Below are positions 52,760 to 61,709 of a DNA stretch of 64,000 bases, piece after piece. The stretch spans positions 1 to 64,000 of the forward strand of contig QCQN01000001.1 of NCBI GenBank assembly GCA_003212175.1. The letters run 5' to 3'. The notes beneath the pieces were generated by a model, which did no database searches, was not told where the DNA came from, and saw only the letters and a list, made by a program, of their open reading frames with translations. The position numbers and the translations under genes were made by a program. Within the stretch, counting starts at the first letter, position 1; the number at the start of each line of letters is the position of its first letter. This DNA is from Prochlorococcus sp. AG-449-P16. Its GTDB lineage: Bacteria > Cyanobacteriota > Cyanobacteriia > PCC-6307 > Cyanobiaceae.

Positions 52760-54655
52760 ATGTGTGGAATTGTCGCTGTTACAGGTTATAAAAAAGCGAT
52801 TCCATTACTTATAGATGGCTTAAAAAAACTTGAATATAGAGGTTATGATTCTGCAGGTATTGCAGTTATAAATTCAGAAACCAAAGAAATAATTTGTAAT
52901 AAGGCAGAAGGAAAGCTTAAAAATCTTATATGTAATGTTAGTCACACTAATATTGAAGGTACTATTGGAATAGGCCACACACGTTGGGCAACTCACGGAA
53001 AACCTGAAGTTAAAAATGCTCATCCACATGTTGATAATTCAGGCAAAGTTGCAGTTGTTCAAAATGGGATTATTGAAAATTATCAGGAATTAAAGAATAG
53101 ATTAGAAAAGGATGGCGTAGTTTTTCATTCTGATACTGATACGGAAGTTATTCCGCATTTAATCCAAAAAGAATTGATTGCATTAAACAAATTAAAACTT
53201 GATAATAATGGCTCAACTTTATTAGTTGCCGTAAGAAACGTAATATCTGATTTAGAAGGATCTTATGCCCTAGCCATATTATGGGCAGGTGCTCCTGAGT
53301 CTCTTGTAGTTGCAAGAAAGCAAGCGCCGCTAATTATAGGAATAGGTGAGGGGGAATTTATATGCGCTAGTGATACCCCTGCAATAGCAAATTTGACGAA
53401 GATAATTTTACCAATGGAGGATGAGGAAATAGCACTTTTAACACCTCTAGGCATAGAAATTTATGACTCTAATAATGAAAGACAATATCGCAATCCAATC
53501 TCTTTACAAATTTCAGAACAAGTCATTGATAAAATGAATTTCAAACATTATATGTTGAAAGAAATTTATGATCAACCAGATACTGCTAAAAATTGGCTTG
53601 AAAAATATTTAGTTAAAGACTCGAATACTGGTAAGTTGGAGGTTAACTACCCCTTTGATACCAAATTTTTTGAATCTATTGAAAGGATTGAAATCGTTGC
53701 ATGTGGGACTAGTAAGAATGCTGCAATGGTAGGGAGTTATTTATTGCAACAATTCTCAGGTATACCCACCAATGTATTTTATGCGAGTGAATTTAGATAC
53801 TCCCCACCTCCTTTGTTGCCAAATACTTTAACTATTGGAGTAACACAGTCTGGTGAAACAGCTGACACTATTGCTGCTATTAATATGGAAATTAAAAGAA
53901 GATCATTAATGAGTGAGAAAAGATATAAACCAAATATACTTGCAATTACTAATCGAGTAGAAAGCTCAATTGGAAGAAAGACCTCTAATATAATCGATAT
54001 CTGTGCGGGAACTGAGATTGGAGTTGCAGCTACAAAAACTTTTTTTGCACAACTTCTTTCTTTTTATGGATTAGCCATTAAGTTTGCTCAAATTAAAGGT
54101 AGTCAATCTAATCAAAATATTAGAGAATTAATTTCTGATTTAGTGCAATTACCTCCCTTAGTAGAGGAACTTCTTGAAAAACATAATAAATCCTCTGCAA
54201 AACTTGCCCATGATTTTTTTAATGTTAAAGATGTTATTTTTTTGGGGCGAGGTATTAATTACCCAATTGCATTGGAAGGAGCATTAAAGCTTAAAGAAAT
54301 TAGTTACATTCATGCCGCCGGTTATCCAGCAGGTGAAATGAAACATGGACCCATAGCTTTGTTAGATAAAAAAGTGCCGGTTATTTCAATTGCCACTCCT
54401 GGTGAAGTATTTGATAAGGTCATTAGTAATGCTCAAGAAGCAAAAGCTAGAGATGCTTATTTGATTGGTGTAGCACCTGACTATAGTGGTACTGAGATCT
54501 TTGATTATTTAATGACAATTCCTTTAACTAGTGAGTGGATCTCACCATTAATTTCTATTATCCCTCTTCAATTGTTGAGTTATCATATTGCTGCTCATAG
54601 AGGGCTTGATGTAGATCAACCAAGAAATTTAGCTAAAAGCGTCACAGTAGAGTAA
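52760..54655 (+). CDS. glmS: Glutamine-fructose-6-phosphate aminotransferase (isomerizing)
   Basis: GlmS makes glucosamine-6-phosphate for peptidoglycan and lipopolysaccharide. The start is placed at the ATG at 52760 because the protein must begin MCGIVAV, with Cys2 as the N-terminal glutaminase nucleophile after Met removal. The track's upstream TTG would bury it. The product (631 aa) has a glutaminase domain with GIGHTRWATHG and two SIS sugar-isomerase domains, including ACGTSKNAAM, and ends LAKSVTVE. No glmS ribozyme is visible in the 82-bp leader. Confidence 0.97.
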   Translation: MCGIVAVTGYKKAIPLLIDGLKKLEYRGYDSAGIAVINSETKEIICNKAEGKLKNLICNVSHTNIEGTIGIGHTRWATHGKPEVKNAHPHVDNSGKVAVVQNGIIENYQELKNRLEKDGVVFHSDTDTEVIPHLIQKELIALNKLKLDNNGSTLLVAVRNVISDLEGSYALAILWAGAPESLVVARKQAPLIIGIGEGEFICASDTPAIANLTKIILPMEDEEIALLTPLGIEIYDSNNERQYRNPISLQISEQVIDKMNFKHYMLKEIYDQPDTAKNWLEKYLVKDSNTGKLEVNYPFDTKFFESIERIEIVACGTSKNAAMVGSYLLQQFSGIPTNVFYASEFRYSPPPLLPNTLTIGVTQSGETADTIAAINMEIKRRSLMSEKRYKPNILAITNRVESSIGRKTSNIIDICAGTEIGVAATKTFFAQLLSFYGLAIKFAQIKGSQSNQNIRELISDLVQLPPLVEELLEKHNKSSAKLAHDFFNVKDVIFLGRGINYPIALEGALKLKEISYIHAAGYPAGEMKHGPIALLDKKVPVISIATPGEVFDKVISNAQEAKARDAYLIGVAPDYSGTEIFDYLMTIPLTSEWISPLISIIPLQLLSYHIAAHRGLDVDQPRNLAKSVTVE

Positions 54656-54672
54656 AACATTTACAAATGTTA
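54656..54672. terminator. Hairpin between convergent glmS and rimM
   Basis: AACATT-TACA-AATGTT forms a 6-bp stem with a 4-nt loop right after the glmS stop, followed by ATTTCTGCTTT. It may serve both directions but is AT-rich and weak. Confidence 0.4.
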
Positions 54673-54693
54673 TTTCTGCTTTAAATAAGTACT

Positions 54694-55233
54694 TTATAAG
54701 TCCATGAGACCGGATGGTGGATCAATAACCAAATAATCTTTCTTTATATCAATCATCGGAACAATTTCTTTAACGAAAGGGACTAGAATTTCTTTACCAT
54801 TTTTGAAAAGTTTTATAACTAGTAAGTTATTTTTTTCATTTTCAAAATTTATGACCTCCCCTATTATTTTTAATTCATTGTTTTCTAAGATTTTGACTTT
54901 GAGGTTTATTAATTGGTTAAAGTGAAATTCCCCTTTTTGTAATTTTGGGATATCATCAATTTTTACAAGCATTTTGAATTGTTTGAAATTTTCTGCTTGA
55001 TTTCTATTAATGATTTCTTTAAAAGAAATTATGTAATATTCTTTACCAGGCTGTTTATACCCTGATATAAGTTCTAACTCAATAGGTATTTCTTTATCTT
55101 TTTGAATCCATCTCTTCCCAGGTTTTGTAAACCTCTCTTCAAAATCACTAAGAGATTTAGCTTTGATCCTTCCATTTATTCCATGAGGGGATGTAATTAA
55201 TCCAACCACCATCCATTTATTATCATCTATCAT
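54694..55233 (-). CDS. rimM: Ribosome maturation factor RimM
   Basis: RimM helps mature the 30S head by binding ribosomal protein S19. The 179-aa product has the N-terminal RimM fold ([22 protein letters not shown]) and the PRC-barrel C-terminus ([34 protein letters not shown]). The length is normal. Its ATG is only 22 bp from the divergent ndhS ATG. Confidence 0.95.
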   Translation of the reverse strand: MIDDNKWMVVGLITSPHGINGRIKAKSLSDFEERFTKPGKRWIQKDKEIPIELELISGYKQPGKEYYIISFKEIINRNQAENFKQFKMLVKIDDIPKLQKGEFHFNQLINLKVKILENNELKIIGEVINFENEKNNLLVIKLFKNGKEILVPFVKEIVPMIDIKKDYLVIDPPSGLMDL

Positions 55234-55255
55234 AGTAAATAAGTAAGCAATTTCT

Positions 55256-55441
55256 ATGGAATTATCGAGTAAACCAATACTTCCAGGCTCAGTAGTAGTC
55301 GTTAGTGATGTTACATCTATTTATAGAGGATATAAAGGTTTTGTACAACGAGTTACTAATAAAAGTGCTGCAGTTCTTTTTGAGGGAGGCAATTGGGATA
55401 AGTTAGTTACTTTTAAATTATCTAATTTAGATCTGGTTTAG
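55256..55441 (+). CDS. ndhS: NAD(P)H-quinone oxidoreductase subunit NdhS
   Basis: NdhS is an SH3-like subunit that forms the ferredoxin-docking site of the thylakoid NDH-1 complex, used in cyclic electron flow. The 61-aa protein has [26 protein letters not shown] and the strongly conserved [22 protein letters not shown] recognise this pattern from cyanobacterial NdhS. It overlaps the convergent rnc gene by 20 bp. Confidence 0.9.
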   Translation: MELSSKPILPGSVVVVSDVTSIYRGYKGFVQRVTNKSAAVLFEGGNWDKLVTFKLSNLDLV

Positions 55442-56195
55442 GGATTTCTTTCCCTTCTTTTTTAAATATTTTTTGTATTAATATTAGTGCAGCATTTTTC
55501 TCAGCCTTTTTATGAGACTGTCCTAAAGAGTTGGCTTCTTTTTTCCCATTAATAAATACTTCACAAGAAAATCTTTCAGGATCTCCGTGATTTTTTGAAA
55601 CTTCATTAATTTTGTATATAGGTAAATCTAACCCTTTTTGTTGGCACCATTCTTGTAAAGCAGATTTAGCATTAAATTTATATGGTTCTTTCAGAAATAA
55701 TTCTGCATCTATTCTCCAATACTTATCGAGCAAAAGATTAACTTCTTCTATTGAATTAAATGTTTTATAAAGTGCACCTATTACAGCTTCTGTTGTTTCA
55801 GCAATAATTGTGTCCTGTGAATTTTTATCATTTGAGGCTTTTAAACCTTTAACTACAAATTTATCTATAAATATTTTTTTCCCTAATTTAGTTAACCATT
55901 CATCACTAACTATTTGAGATCTCAGTTCTGATCGTTTACCAACGCTAAAGAAACTATAGTTTCTCTCTATGAAATCTGACGCTGATAACCTCAGAACAGC
56001 ATCACCAAAAAATTCTAATTTTTCGTAATTATTTATATTGTCGCTAGAGGAATGTGTTAGTGCTTCATGAAAATTGATTATTATAGTTTCATCTTTTTTA
56101 TTGATAACTTCCACGAATCTATCTGATTTAATATCAAGAGAATTTAAAAACTCAATTATCTGGCTAGTTCTTTGTTCGTCAATTAAATTGGACAT
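55422..56195 (-). CDS. rnc: Ribonuclease III
   Basis: RNase III cleaves double-stranded RNA in rRNA and mRNA processing. The 257-aa product has the catalytic signature YEKLEFFGDAVLRLSAS, a second acidic cluster (TTEAVIGALYKTF), and a C-terminal dsRNA-binding domain (SALQEWCQQKGLDLP, LGQSHKKAEKNAAL). It is transcribed in the same direction as rnpB, about 22 bp downstream of that RNA's 3' end. Confidence 0.95.
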   Translation of the reverse strand: MSNLIDEQRTSQIIEFLNSLDIKSDRFVEVINKKDETIIINFHEALTHSSSDNINNYEKLEFFGDAVLRLSASDFIERNYSFFSVGKRSELRSQIVSDEWLTKLGKKIFIDKFVVKGLKASNDKNSQDTIIAETTEAVIGALYKTFNSIEEVNLLLDKYWRIDAELFLKEPYKFNAKSALQEWCQQKGLDLPIYKINEVSKNHGDPERFSCEVFINGKKEANSLGQSHKKAEKNAALILIQKIFKKEGKEIPKPDLN

Positions 56196-56217
56196 ATAGA
56201 TAAATATATTGATTAGG

Positions 56218-56597
56218 TAGAAAGCAGGTCATAAGCCGGGTTCTGTTCATCTTAAATAAGATGGACAATCATCTATCTAGGACTGGAATTACTTCACAGT
56301 CTCAAGCGGCGCGAAGAAGTAGATTGTTTAATGGTCATAAATCTACTAAGCCTTGCTCCCAGCTGGGGTTTACCTAGCCAACACTTCTCAATGTTGCTGG
56401 TGCGCTCTTACCGCACCCTTGCACCCTTACCATACTATTAAGTATTAGGCGGTATGTTTCTGTGGCACTATCCTCACGGTTGCCCGCACTGGGAATTACC
56501 CAGCAAGCCTGACCATAGGGGAGCCCGGACTTTCCTCAAGAATGTTTTATTTTGGAAACAAAATAAAACATTCTCGCGATTGTCTCTCCTGCTCTTA
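56218..56597 (-). ncRNA. rnpB: RNase P RNA
   Basis: On the minus strand the conserved core is clear: GAGGAAAGTCCGGGCTCC near the 5' end and ACAGAACCCGGCTTAT near the 3' end pair as P4. The ends GAGCAGG and CCTGCTT pair as P1. Internal GGTAAACCCC and GGTGCAAGGGTGC segments fit bacterial type A RNase P. This catalytic RNA trims tRNA 5' leaders. The ends are inferred from P1 and may be off by several bases. The hypothetical ORF in the track at 56474-56662 is a shadow of this RNA. Confidence 0.95.
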
Positions 56598-56600
56598 TTT

Positions 56601-56617
56601 AGCATAATGCTTATTAT
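56601..56617. promoter_or_regulatory. Divergent promoter region of rnpB and tRNA-Arg
   Basis: The two RNA genes start 37 bp apart in opposite directions. The gap holds the symmetric sequence AGCATAATGCT (56601-56611) and, for the plus strand, TATTAT (56612-56617), 17 bases before the tRNA. On the minus strand TATGCT lies just ahead of the rnpB 5' end. Assignment as -10 boxes is an inference. Confidence 0.4.
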
Positions 56618-56634
56618 CTGAAAAAACATCCATT

Positions 56635-56708
<74 letters not shown>

Positions 56709-56787
56709 TTAAAGTTTATAAACTATATGTAGTATATGTGCAAAGTTGCTACTCTCTAGCTAGCGTGTATATAGTAATAAAGCTTTT

Positions 56788-57120
56788 ATGGCTAAGCTGC
56801 ACGATATGCGTTTGAAACTCTTAATTCAACAGGAGCATGAACGCATTTCAAAATCTCAACCTAATGATTTAGACCTTTCAATAGTTCAAGCAAGATGTCT
56901 ATGTTGGCTAGCTCTATTAGCTGAAGCACATGAAGACCAAGCAAATGATGCTGAAAAGAGAGGAGATACTGAACAGGCAATGGGATGGTTCGCTGACTCT
57001 ATGCGATTGAGAGATGTTATTAATTTGGTAACTAGTATTGAAATACCTTTACCTGATAGTCCTGACACCCTTGATGATAATGACGAATTATTGGATGGTC
57101 CTACATTTATGCCTAAATAA
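56788..57120 (+). CDS. Conserved hypothetical protein (110 aa)
   Basis: The 110-aa product is mostly helical and acidic at its end: AKLHDMRLKLLIQQEHERISKS, then ARCLCWLALLAEAHEDQANDAEKRGDTEQAMGWFADSMRLRDVINL, then DTLDDNDELLDGPTFMPK. The middle part resembles a single TPR-like helical pair. There are no catalytic motifs. The ATG at 56788 follows tRNA-Arg by 79 bp. The function is unknown. Confidence 0.7.
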   Translation: MAKLHDMRLKLLIQQEHERISKSQPNDLDLSIVQARCLCWLALLAEAHEDQANDAEKRGDTEQAMGWFADSMRLRDVINLVTSIEIPLPDSPDTLDDNDELLDGPTFMPK

Positions 57121-57139
57121 TGTCATGATATAGATAGTT

Positions 57140-57604
57140 TTGAATATTATTTTGACTGAAGAACCATGTCAATGTCCAGATTGCCAGAGATTTTATAAAG
57201 AGCATGACCGTCTTATTAGAGAATTTCCTACTTTAAAGCAGCAACAAGAACTTAACTGGGCTTCCATACAATCTTTTAGAACATTAACTGGAAAAGTCAC
57301 TGAAGAGTTACAAAAACAGTTATCTGATAAGCACTCCGAATCTTCAACTGATGATACTCAAAAAATTGAGGAATCTGAAATTACTTCTGCTTTAGAAGAA
57401 CTTGATAATGTAAATGCCTATTTATTCTCAATAGAAGCATTAATGGAAAAAATTTTTGATATTAAAGTTTCTTCTAATATTGAAGAAAAATTTAAAGAGA
57501 TCTCTAAAGAGCTAGCACCAGATCCTCTAAACATTGATAGGCTAATACTAAATAGATTATTTCATCAAACTCCTGATTTGCCTGATAAGAGGGATTTTAA
57601 ATAG
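57140..57604 (+). CDS. Conserved hypothetical protein with Cys cluster and coiled coil (154 aa)
   Basis: This ORF lies 19 bp after the previous gene on the same strand and starts with TTG (57140; another TTG at 57152 is possible). Near the N-terminus is EEPCQCPDCQRF, three cysteines in a CxCxxC layout that could bind a metal. The rest is charged and helical (EITSALEELDNVNAYLFSIEALMEKIF), consistent with a coiled coil. The 3' end overlaps the convergent glgP by 8 bases. I recognise no family. Confidence 0.65.
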   Translation: MNIILTEEPCQCPDCQRFYKEHDRLIREFPTLKQQQELNWASIQSFRTLTGKVTEELQKQLSDKHSESSTDDTQKIEESEITSALEELDNVNAYLFSIEALMEKIFDIKVSSNIEEKFKEISKELAPDPLNIDRLILNRLFHQTPDLPDKRDFK

Positions 57605-60143
57605 TTGCTTCTTTTATATCGCAGGTAATATCAACGGGCATAGGCGAAACTTTCCAAATAGAATTACAGTATTCACGGATTGATCTATCTGAGGAAAAAT
57701 AACCTGATCTAGCTGTATTTAACAATGCCATTTTATTCCATGATTTTTTATCTTTCCAACATTTACTAACTTCATCTTGTTTATTTAAATAGTCTTCAAA
57801 ATCAGCCATTACAAAAAACGGATCATGCCCAGTCAAGCTATTCAGTAGAGGCTTGAATAATTCTTTATCTCCGTTACTAAAGTGACCTATTTCTACCAAA
57901 CGAATGACTTCTTTTAATTCTGGTGATTTTTCAATGAATTTTTTTGGAGAATAACCTTTATTTTTCAAATCCATTATTTCACTCTCTGTTTTTCCAAAAA
58001 GGAAGAAGTTTTCTTTCTTAACTAGGTCTCTTAACTCAACATTGGCTCCATCAAGGGTTCCTATTGTTAATGCTCCATTCATAGCAAATTTCATATTTCC
58101 TGTTCCTGATGCTTCTTTTCCCGCTGTTGAAATTTGCTCAGACAGATCTGTAGCAGGGTAAACGATTTCTCCAAGCTTTACATTATAGTCAGGTAGAAAA
58201 ACGACCCTTAAAAGACCCTCCATATCTGGATCCGAATTGACAACGTCGGCTATTCCATTAATAAATCTAATCATTAATTTTGCCATAAAATATCCTGGTG
58301 CAGCTTTACCGCCAAATATTACCGTTCTTGGTGCTTTATAATCACTAATTCCATTTTTGATTCTTAAATATTGTGCAATAATTTGCAGCGCGTTTAAATG
58401 TTGTCTTTTATATTGGTGGATTCTTTTTACTTGCACATCAAATAAAGTTGTAGGATCAACCAATATCCCAGTCTTTGAATGAATAAAACCAGCAAGTTTG
58501 CGCTTTCCAATTAATTTTGTTTCTTCAAATTTCGCTAAAAAACTTTCATCATCCTTCTTTTTTTCTAAATTTTTCAATAATTCCATATTGCTTATCCAAG
58601 TTGGACCAACTTCCTGTTCTAACAAGTTTGATAATGATGGATTTGCTAAGGCTACCCATCTTCTAGGTGTTACACCATTGGTTACATTGGTGAATTTTTC
58701 AGGCCATATTTCCGCAAATTCTGGCAGAAGTTGTCTTTTGATTAAATCTGAATGCAGAGCTGCTACGCCATTGATATGATGAGCGCCTATTGTGGCTAAG
58801 TGAGCCATTCTTACACTTTTAGATCCTTCTTCGTCAATTATTGAAAGTTTTTTGAGTATTTTGTCGTCTCCAGGATAACGAAGTCTTAATTGCTGTAAAA
58901 ATCTCCAGTTGATTTCATAAATAATTTCTAAATGCCGTGGTAAAAGATCACTAAATAAACTTAGATCCCATTTTTCTAATGCCTCGGGGAGCAATGTATG
59001 GTTTGTATAAGCTACTGAGGAGGTTGTTATACTCCAGGCTTTATCCCATCCAATATGATATTGATCTATCAAAAGACGCATCAATTCTGCTACTGCAATA
59101 GCTGGATGAGTATCATTTAATTGCACAGTCCAATGCTTTGGAAATTCTGTGACAGGTATAGACCTTTTTTCAAGACTTCTCAACATATCTTGAAGAGAAC
59201 AGCTGACAAAAAAATGTTGCTGTTTAAGTCTTAATCTTCTGCCTTCATCGGTTCCATCATTCGGATAAAGGACTTTTGATAAAGTTTCAGATGCTACCTT
59301 CTCTTCAACAGCTCCATAGTAATCACCGATATTAAAGGCATAAAAATCAAAACTTTCCGTAGCATCTGCTCTCCATAATCTTAATCTATCGCATGTATTG
59401 ACTCTGTAACCAAGAACTGGAACATCATGGGGTACCCCTATGGCGTGTTCTGAAGGAATCCATCTTGATCGGTAGTTACCTTTATCATCTCTATAGCTTT
59501 CTGTTCTCCCACCAAATCCAACGAAACATGATTCATCTGGCTGAGGCAATTCCCAAGGCCATCCACCTTTTAGCCATTTATCAGTAACTTCTACTTGCCA
59601 ACCATCTCTAATTAATTGGTTGAATATTCCAAATTCGTATCTTATTCCGTAGCCAACAGCTGGGACCTGTAATGATGCTAAAGATTCCAAATAACACGCT
59701 GCAAGTCTACCTAGACCACCGTTGCCTAAACCTGGTTCCTCTTCAACTTCCAGTATTTCTGATAAAGTTTCTATTCCAAATCTCTTTAAGGCATTCTCTG
59801 CTTCTTGTGTAATACCTAGGTTGAGTAAGTTATTACTTAATTGAGGGCCAATTAAAAATTCAGCTGATAAATATGCAACAGTTTTTTGAGGTTTTTTTCT
59901 GATTATTTCTTGACTCGCTAAATATCTGGTCATTAATCTGTCTTTAACTGCATAACTTAATGCCATATACAAGTCATGAGGGCTTGCAGAAGTAGCTAAT
60001 TTGCCAAGTGTAAAAAATAAATGGGCTGTCATCCCTTTAAAGACAGCATCTGAATCCATGCCAGCTTTCTCAGGATCTAAATAGCAGCCAGGGGTAGGCA
60101 GTTTAAGATCAAATGGTTCGTTGGAGTTCATTGAAGATGTCAT
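57597..60143 (-). CDS. glgP: Glycogen phosphorylase
   Basis: GlgP releases glucose-1-phosphate from glycogen, the storage polymer used at night. The 848-aa product has the LSAEFLIGPQLSNNLLNLG segment, ALGNGGLGRLAACYLES-like LGNGGLGRLAACYLESLA, and the pyridoxal-phosphate lysine region EASGTGNMKFAMNGALTIGTLDGANVE. These are diagnostic of GT35 phosphorylases. ATG at 60143 is used; an in-frame ATG four codons later is possible. The 154-bp spacer to the divergent antiporter holds no other gene. Confidence 0.96.
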   Translation of the reverse strand: MTSSMNSNEPFDLKLPTPGCYLDPEKAGMDSDAVFKGMTAHLFFTLGKLATSASPHDLYMALSYAVKDRLMTRYLASQEIIRKKPQKTVAYLSAEFLIGPQLSNNLLNLGITQEAENALKRFGIETLSEILEVEEEPGLGNGGLGRLAACYLESLASLQVPAVGYGIRYEFGIFNQLIRDGWQVEVTDKWLKGGWPWELPQPDESCFVGFGGRTESYRDDKGNYRSRWIPSEHAIGVPHDVPVLGYRVNTCDRLRLWRADATESFDFYAFNIGDYYGAVEEKVASETLSKVLYPNDGTDEGRRLRLKQQHFFVSCSLQDMLRSLEKRSIPVTEFPKHWTVQLNDTHPAIAVAELMRLLIDQYHIGWDKAWSITTSSVAYTNHTLLPEALEKWDLSLFSDLLPRHLEIIYEINWRFLQQLRLRYPGDDKILKKLSIIDEEGSKSVRMAHLATIGAHHINGVAALHSDLIKRQLLPEFAEIWPEKFTNVTNGVTPRRWVALANPSLSNLLEQEVGPTWISNMELLKNLEKKKDDESFLAKFEETKLIGKRKLAGFIHSKTGILVDPTTLFDVQVKRIHQYKRQHLNALQIIAQYLRIKNGISDYKAPRTVIFGGKAAPGYFMAKLMIRFINGIADVVNSDPDMEGLLRVVFLPDYNVKLGEIVYPATDLSEQISTAGKEASGTGNMKFAMNGALTIGTLDGANVELRDLVKKENFFLFGKTESEIMDLKNKGYSPKKFIEKSPELKEVIRLVEIGHFSNGDKELFKPLLNSLTGHDPFFVMADFEDYLNKQDEVSKCWKDKKSWNKMALLNTARSGYFSSDRSIREYCNSIWKVSPMPVDITCDIKEATI

Positions 60144-60297
60144 ATATATGACAATAGCTATTTTTCGAAAAAATTCTTTGTTGTAACTTCAGATCCACAC
60201 TTGTTGAGTATTTTTGCTTTTTTTTTACATATTTCTTAAAGTGGGCCCTTAATAAACTATCTTCCAATTATGTAGTTTATTTTTTCTCGCATTTTAA

Positions 60298-61665
60298 ATG
60301 TATTCTTTACTTGCTGAATTAAGTGCACATGATTTAGAAGTTGCTGAAACGTTGATAGGAGTTATAAGATTTCTATTGATATTTTTAGCAGCAAGAGCAT
60401 TAGCAGAAGTACTAGTAAGGCTTAGTTTACCAACGATTGTAGGCGAACTTCTTGCAGGAGTTGTTATTGGAGCATCAGGATTCCACTTGTTGATACCGCC
60501 ATCAGCAGGAACCGAACTAAATGAAGGACTTGTAAATGTTATTAGTTCATTAGCCTCAATTCCTCCAGAAGCTGTACCTGATGTTTATTTCGAAAGTTTC
60601 CCATCCCTCCAAGCTGTAGCAACACTTGGGTTATACGCACTTTTATTTTTAACAGGCTTAGAAAGTGAGTTAGAGGAATTAGTGGCTGTCGGTGCGCAGG
60701 CTTTTACTGTTGCGATGGCTGGGGTCATTTTACCGTTTGCCTTTGGAACTCTCGGATTAATGTTTATTTTCCAAGTAGATCTTATTCCAGCAGTTTTTGC
60801 TGGAGCATCTATGACAGCAACAAGTATAGGGATTACAGCAAGTGTTTTCGGAGAATTAGGATATTTGAAAACTAGAGAAGGACAGATTGTTATTGGTGCA
60901 GCAGTTCTCGATGATATTTTAGGGATTGTTATTCTTGCAGTTGTTGTAGCTCTTGCTGCAGGAGGTTCTTTAGAAATTGCTCCTATAGTTAAATTAGTTG
61001 CAGCAGCTGTAGTGTTTGTTATTGCAGCTATCGCATTAAGTCGAACAGCAGCCCCAGGTTTTGATTGGCTTCTAGATCGACTAAAAGCTCCTGGAGCTGT
61101 AGTGGTAGCCTCTTTTGTAATACTTGTATTATGTTGTTTTGTTGCTACAGCAATTGGATTAGAAGCAGCTCTAGGTGCTTTTGCAGCTGGATTGATCCTT
61201 AGTAGTTCTAAAAATAATCATGCAATTCAACAATCCGTTTTACCTTTAGTATCGTTGTTCGCAACTATTTTCTTTGTATTAGTGGGAGCCGGTATGGATC
61301 TTTCAGTTATCAATCCACTTGATCCAACAAGTAGATCAGCTCTTGTAGTCGCAGGATTTTTATTAGTTGTTGCAATTATCGGAAAAATTGCAGCCGGATG
61401 GGTATTTTCAAGTGATAAACCTACAAATAGATTAGTTGTAGGTTTGGGTATGATGCCTAGAGGAGAGGTAGGTTTAATTTTTCTTGGCCTTGGAACAAGC
61501 GCTAAGTTGTTAACTCCTTCTCTTGAAGCGGCTATTTTATTGATGGTTATTGGAACCACATTTCTTGCCCCTGTTCTATTGAGAATTGTTTTAAAAGATA
61601 AGCCCCCTAATGATGGCAATAAAATTTCAGATGATGTTGCTGCTGATCCTGTTGGTCTTCTTTAG
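60298..61665 (+). CDS. CPA2-family sodium/proton antiporter
   Basis: The 455-aa membrane protein has about a dozen hydrophobic helices. CPA2 motifs are LPTIVGELLAGVVIGASGF near the start, ASMTATSIGITASVFGELG, and GAAVLDDILGIVILAVV with an Asp-Asp pair in the ion-binding position. The Asp-Asp pair is usual for electrogenic Na+/H+ exchangers such as NapA. MMPRGEVGLIFLGLG follows in a later helix. No RCK or NAD-binding tail is present. Ion specificity is inferred. Confidence 0.87.
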   Translation: MYSLLAELSAHDLEVAETLIGVIRFLLIFLAARALAEVLVRLSLPTIVGELLAGVVIGASGFHLLIPPSAGTELNEGLVNVISSLASIPPEAVPDVYFESFPSLQAVATLGLYALLFLTGLESELEELVAVGAQAFTVAMAGVILPFAFGTLGLMFIFQVDLIPAVFAGASMTATSIGITASVFGELGYLKTREGQIVIGAAVLDDILGIVILAVVVALAAGGSLEIAPIVKLVAAAVVFVIAAIALSRTAAPGFDWLLDRLKAPGAVVVASFVILVLCCFVATAIGLEAALGAFAAGLILSSSKNNHAIQQSVLPLVSLFATIFFVLVGAGMDLSVINPLDPTSRSALVVAGFLLVVAIIGKIAAGWVFSSDKPTNRLVVGLGMMPRGEVGLIFLGLGTSAKLLTPSLEAAILLMVIGTTFLAPVLLRIVLKDKPPNDGNKISDDVAADPVGLL

Positions 61666-61709
61666 GAAATAAGTTTATTAGAATCTTTTAAAATAGATTT
61701 TCAATAATT

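Noticed and set aside
61227-61619. 130-aa minus-strand ORF
   Set aside because: It mirrors the antiporter gene. Its composition is an echo of hydrophobic codons.
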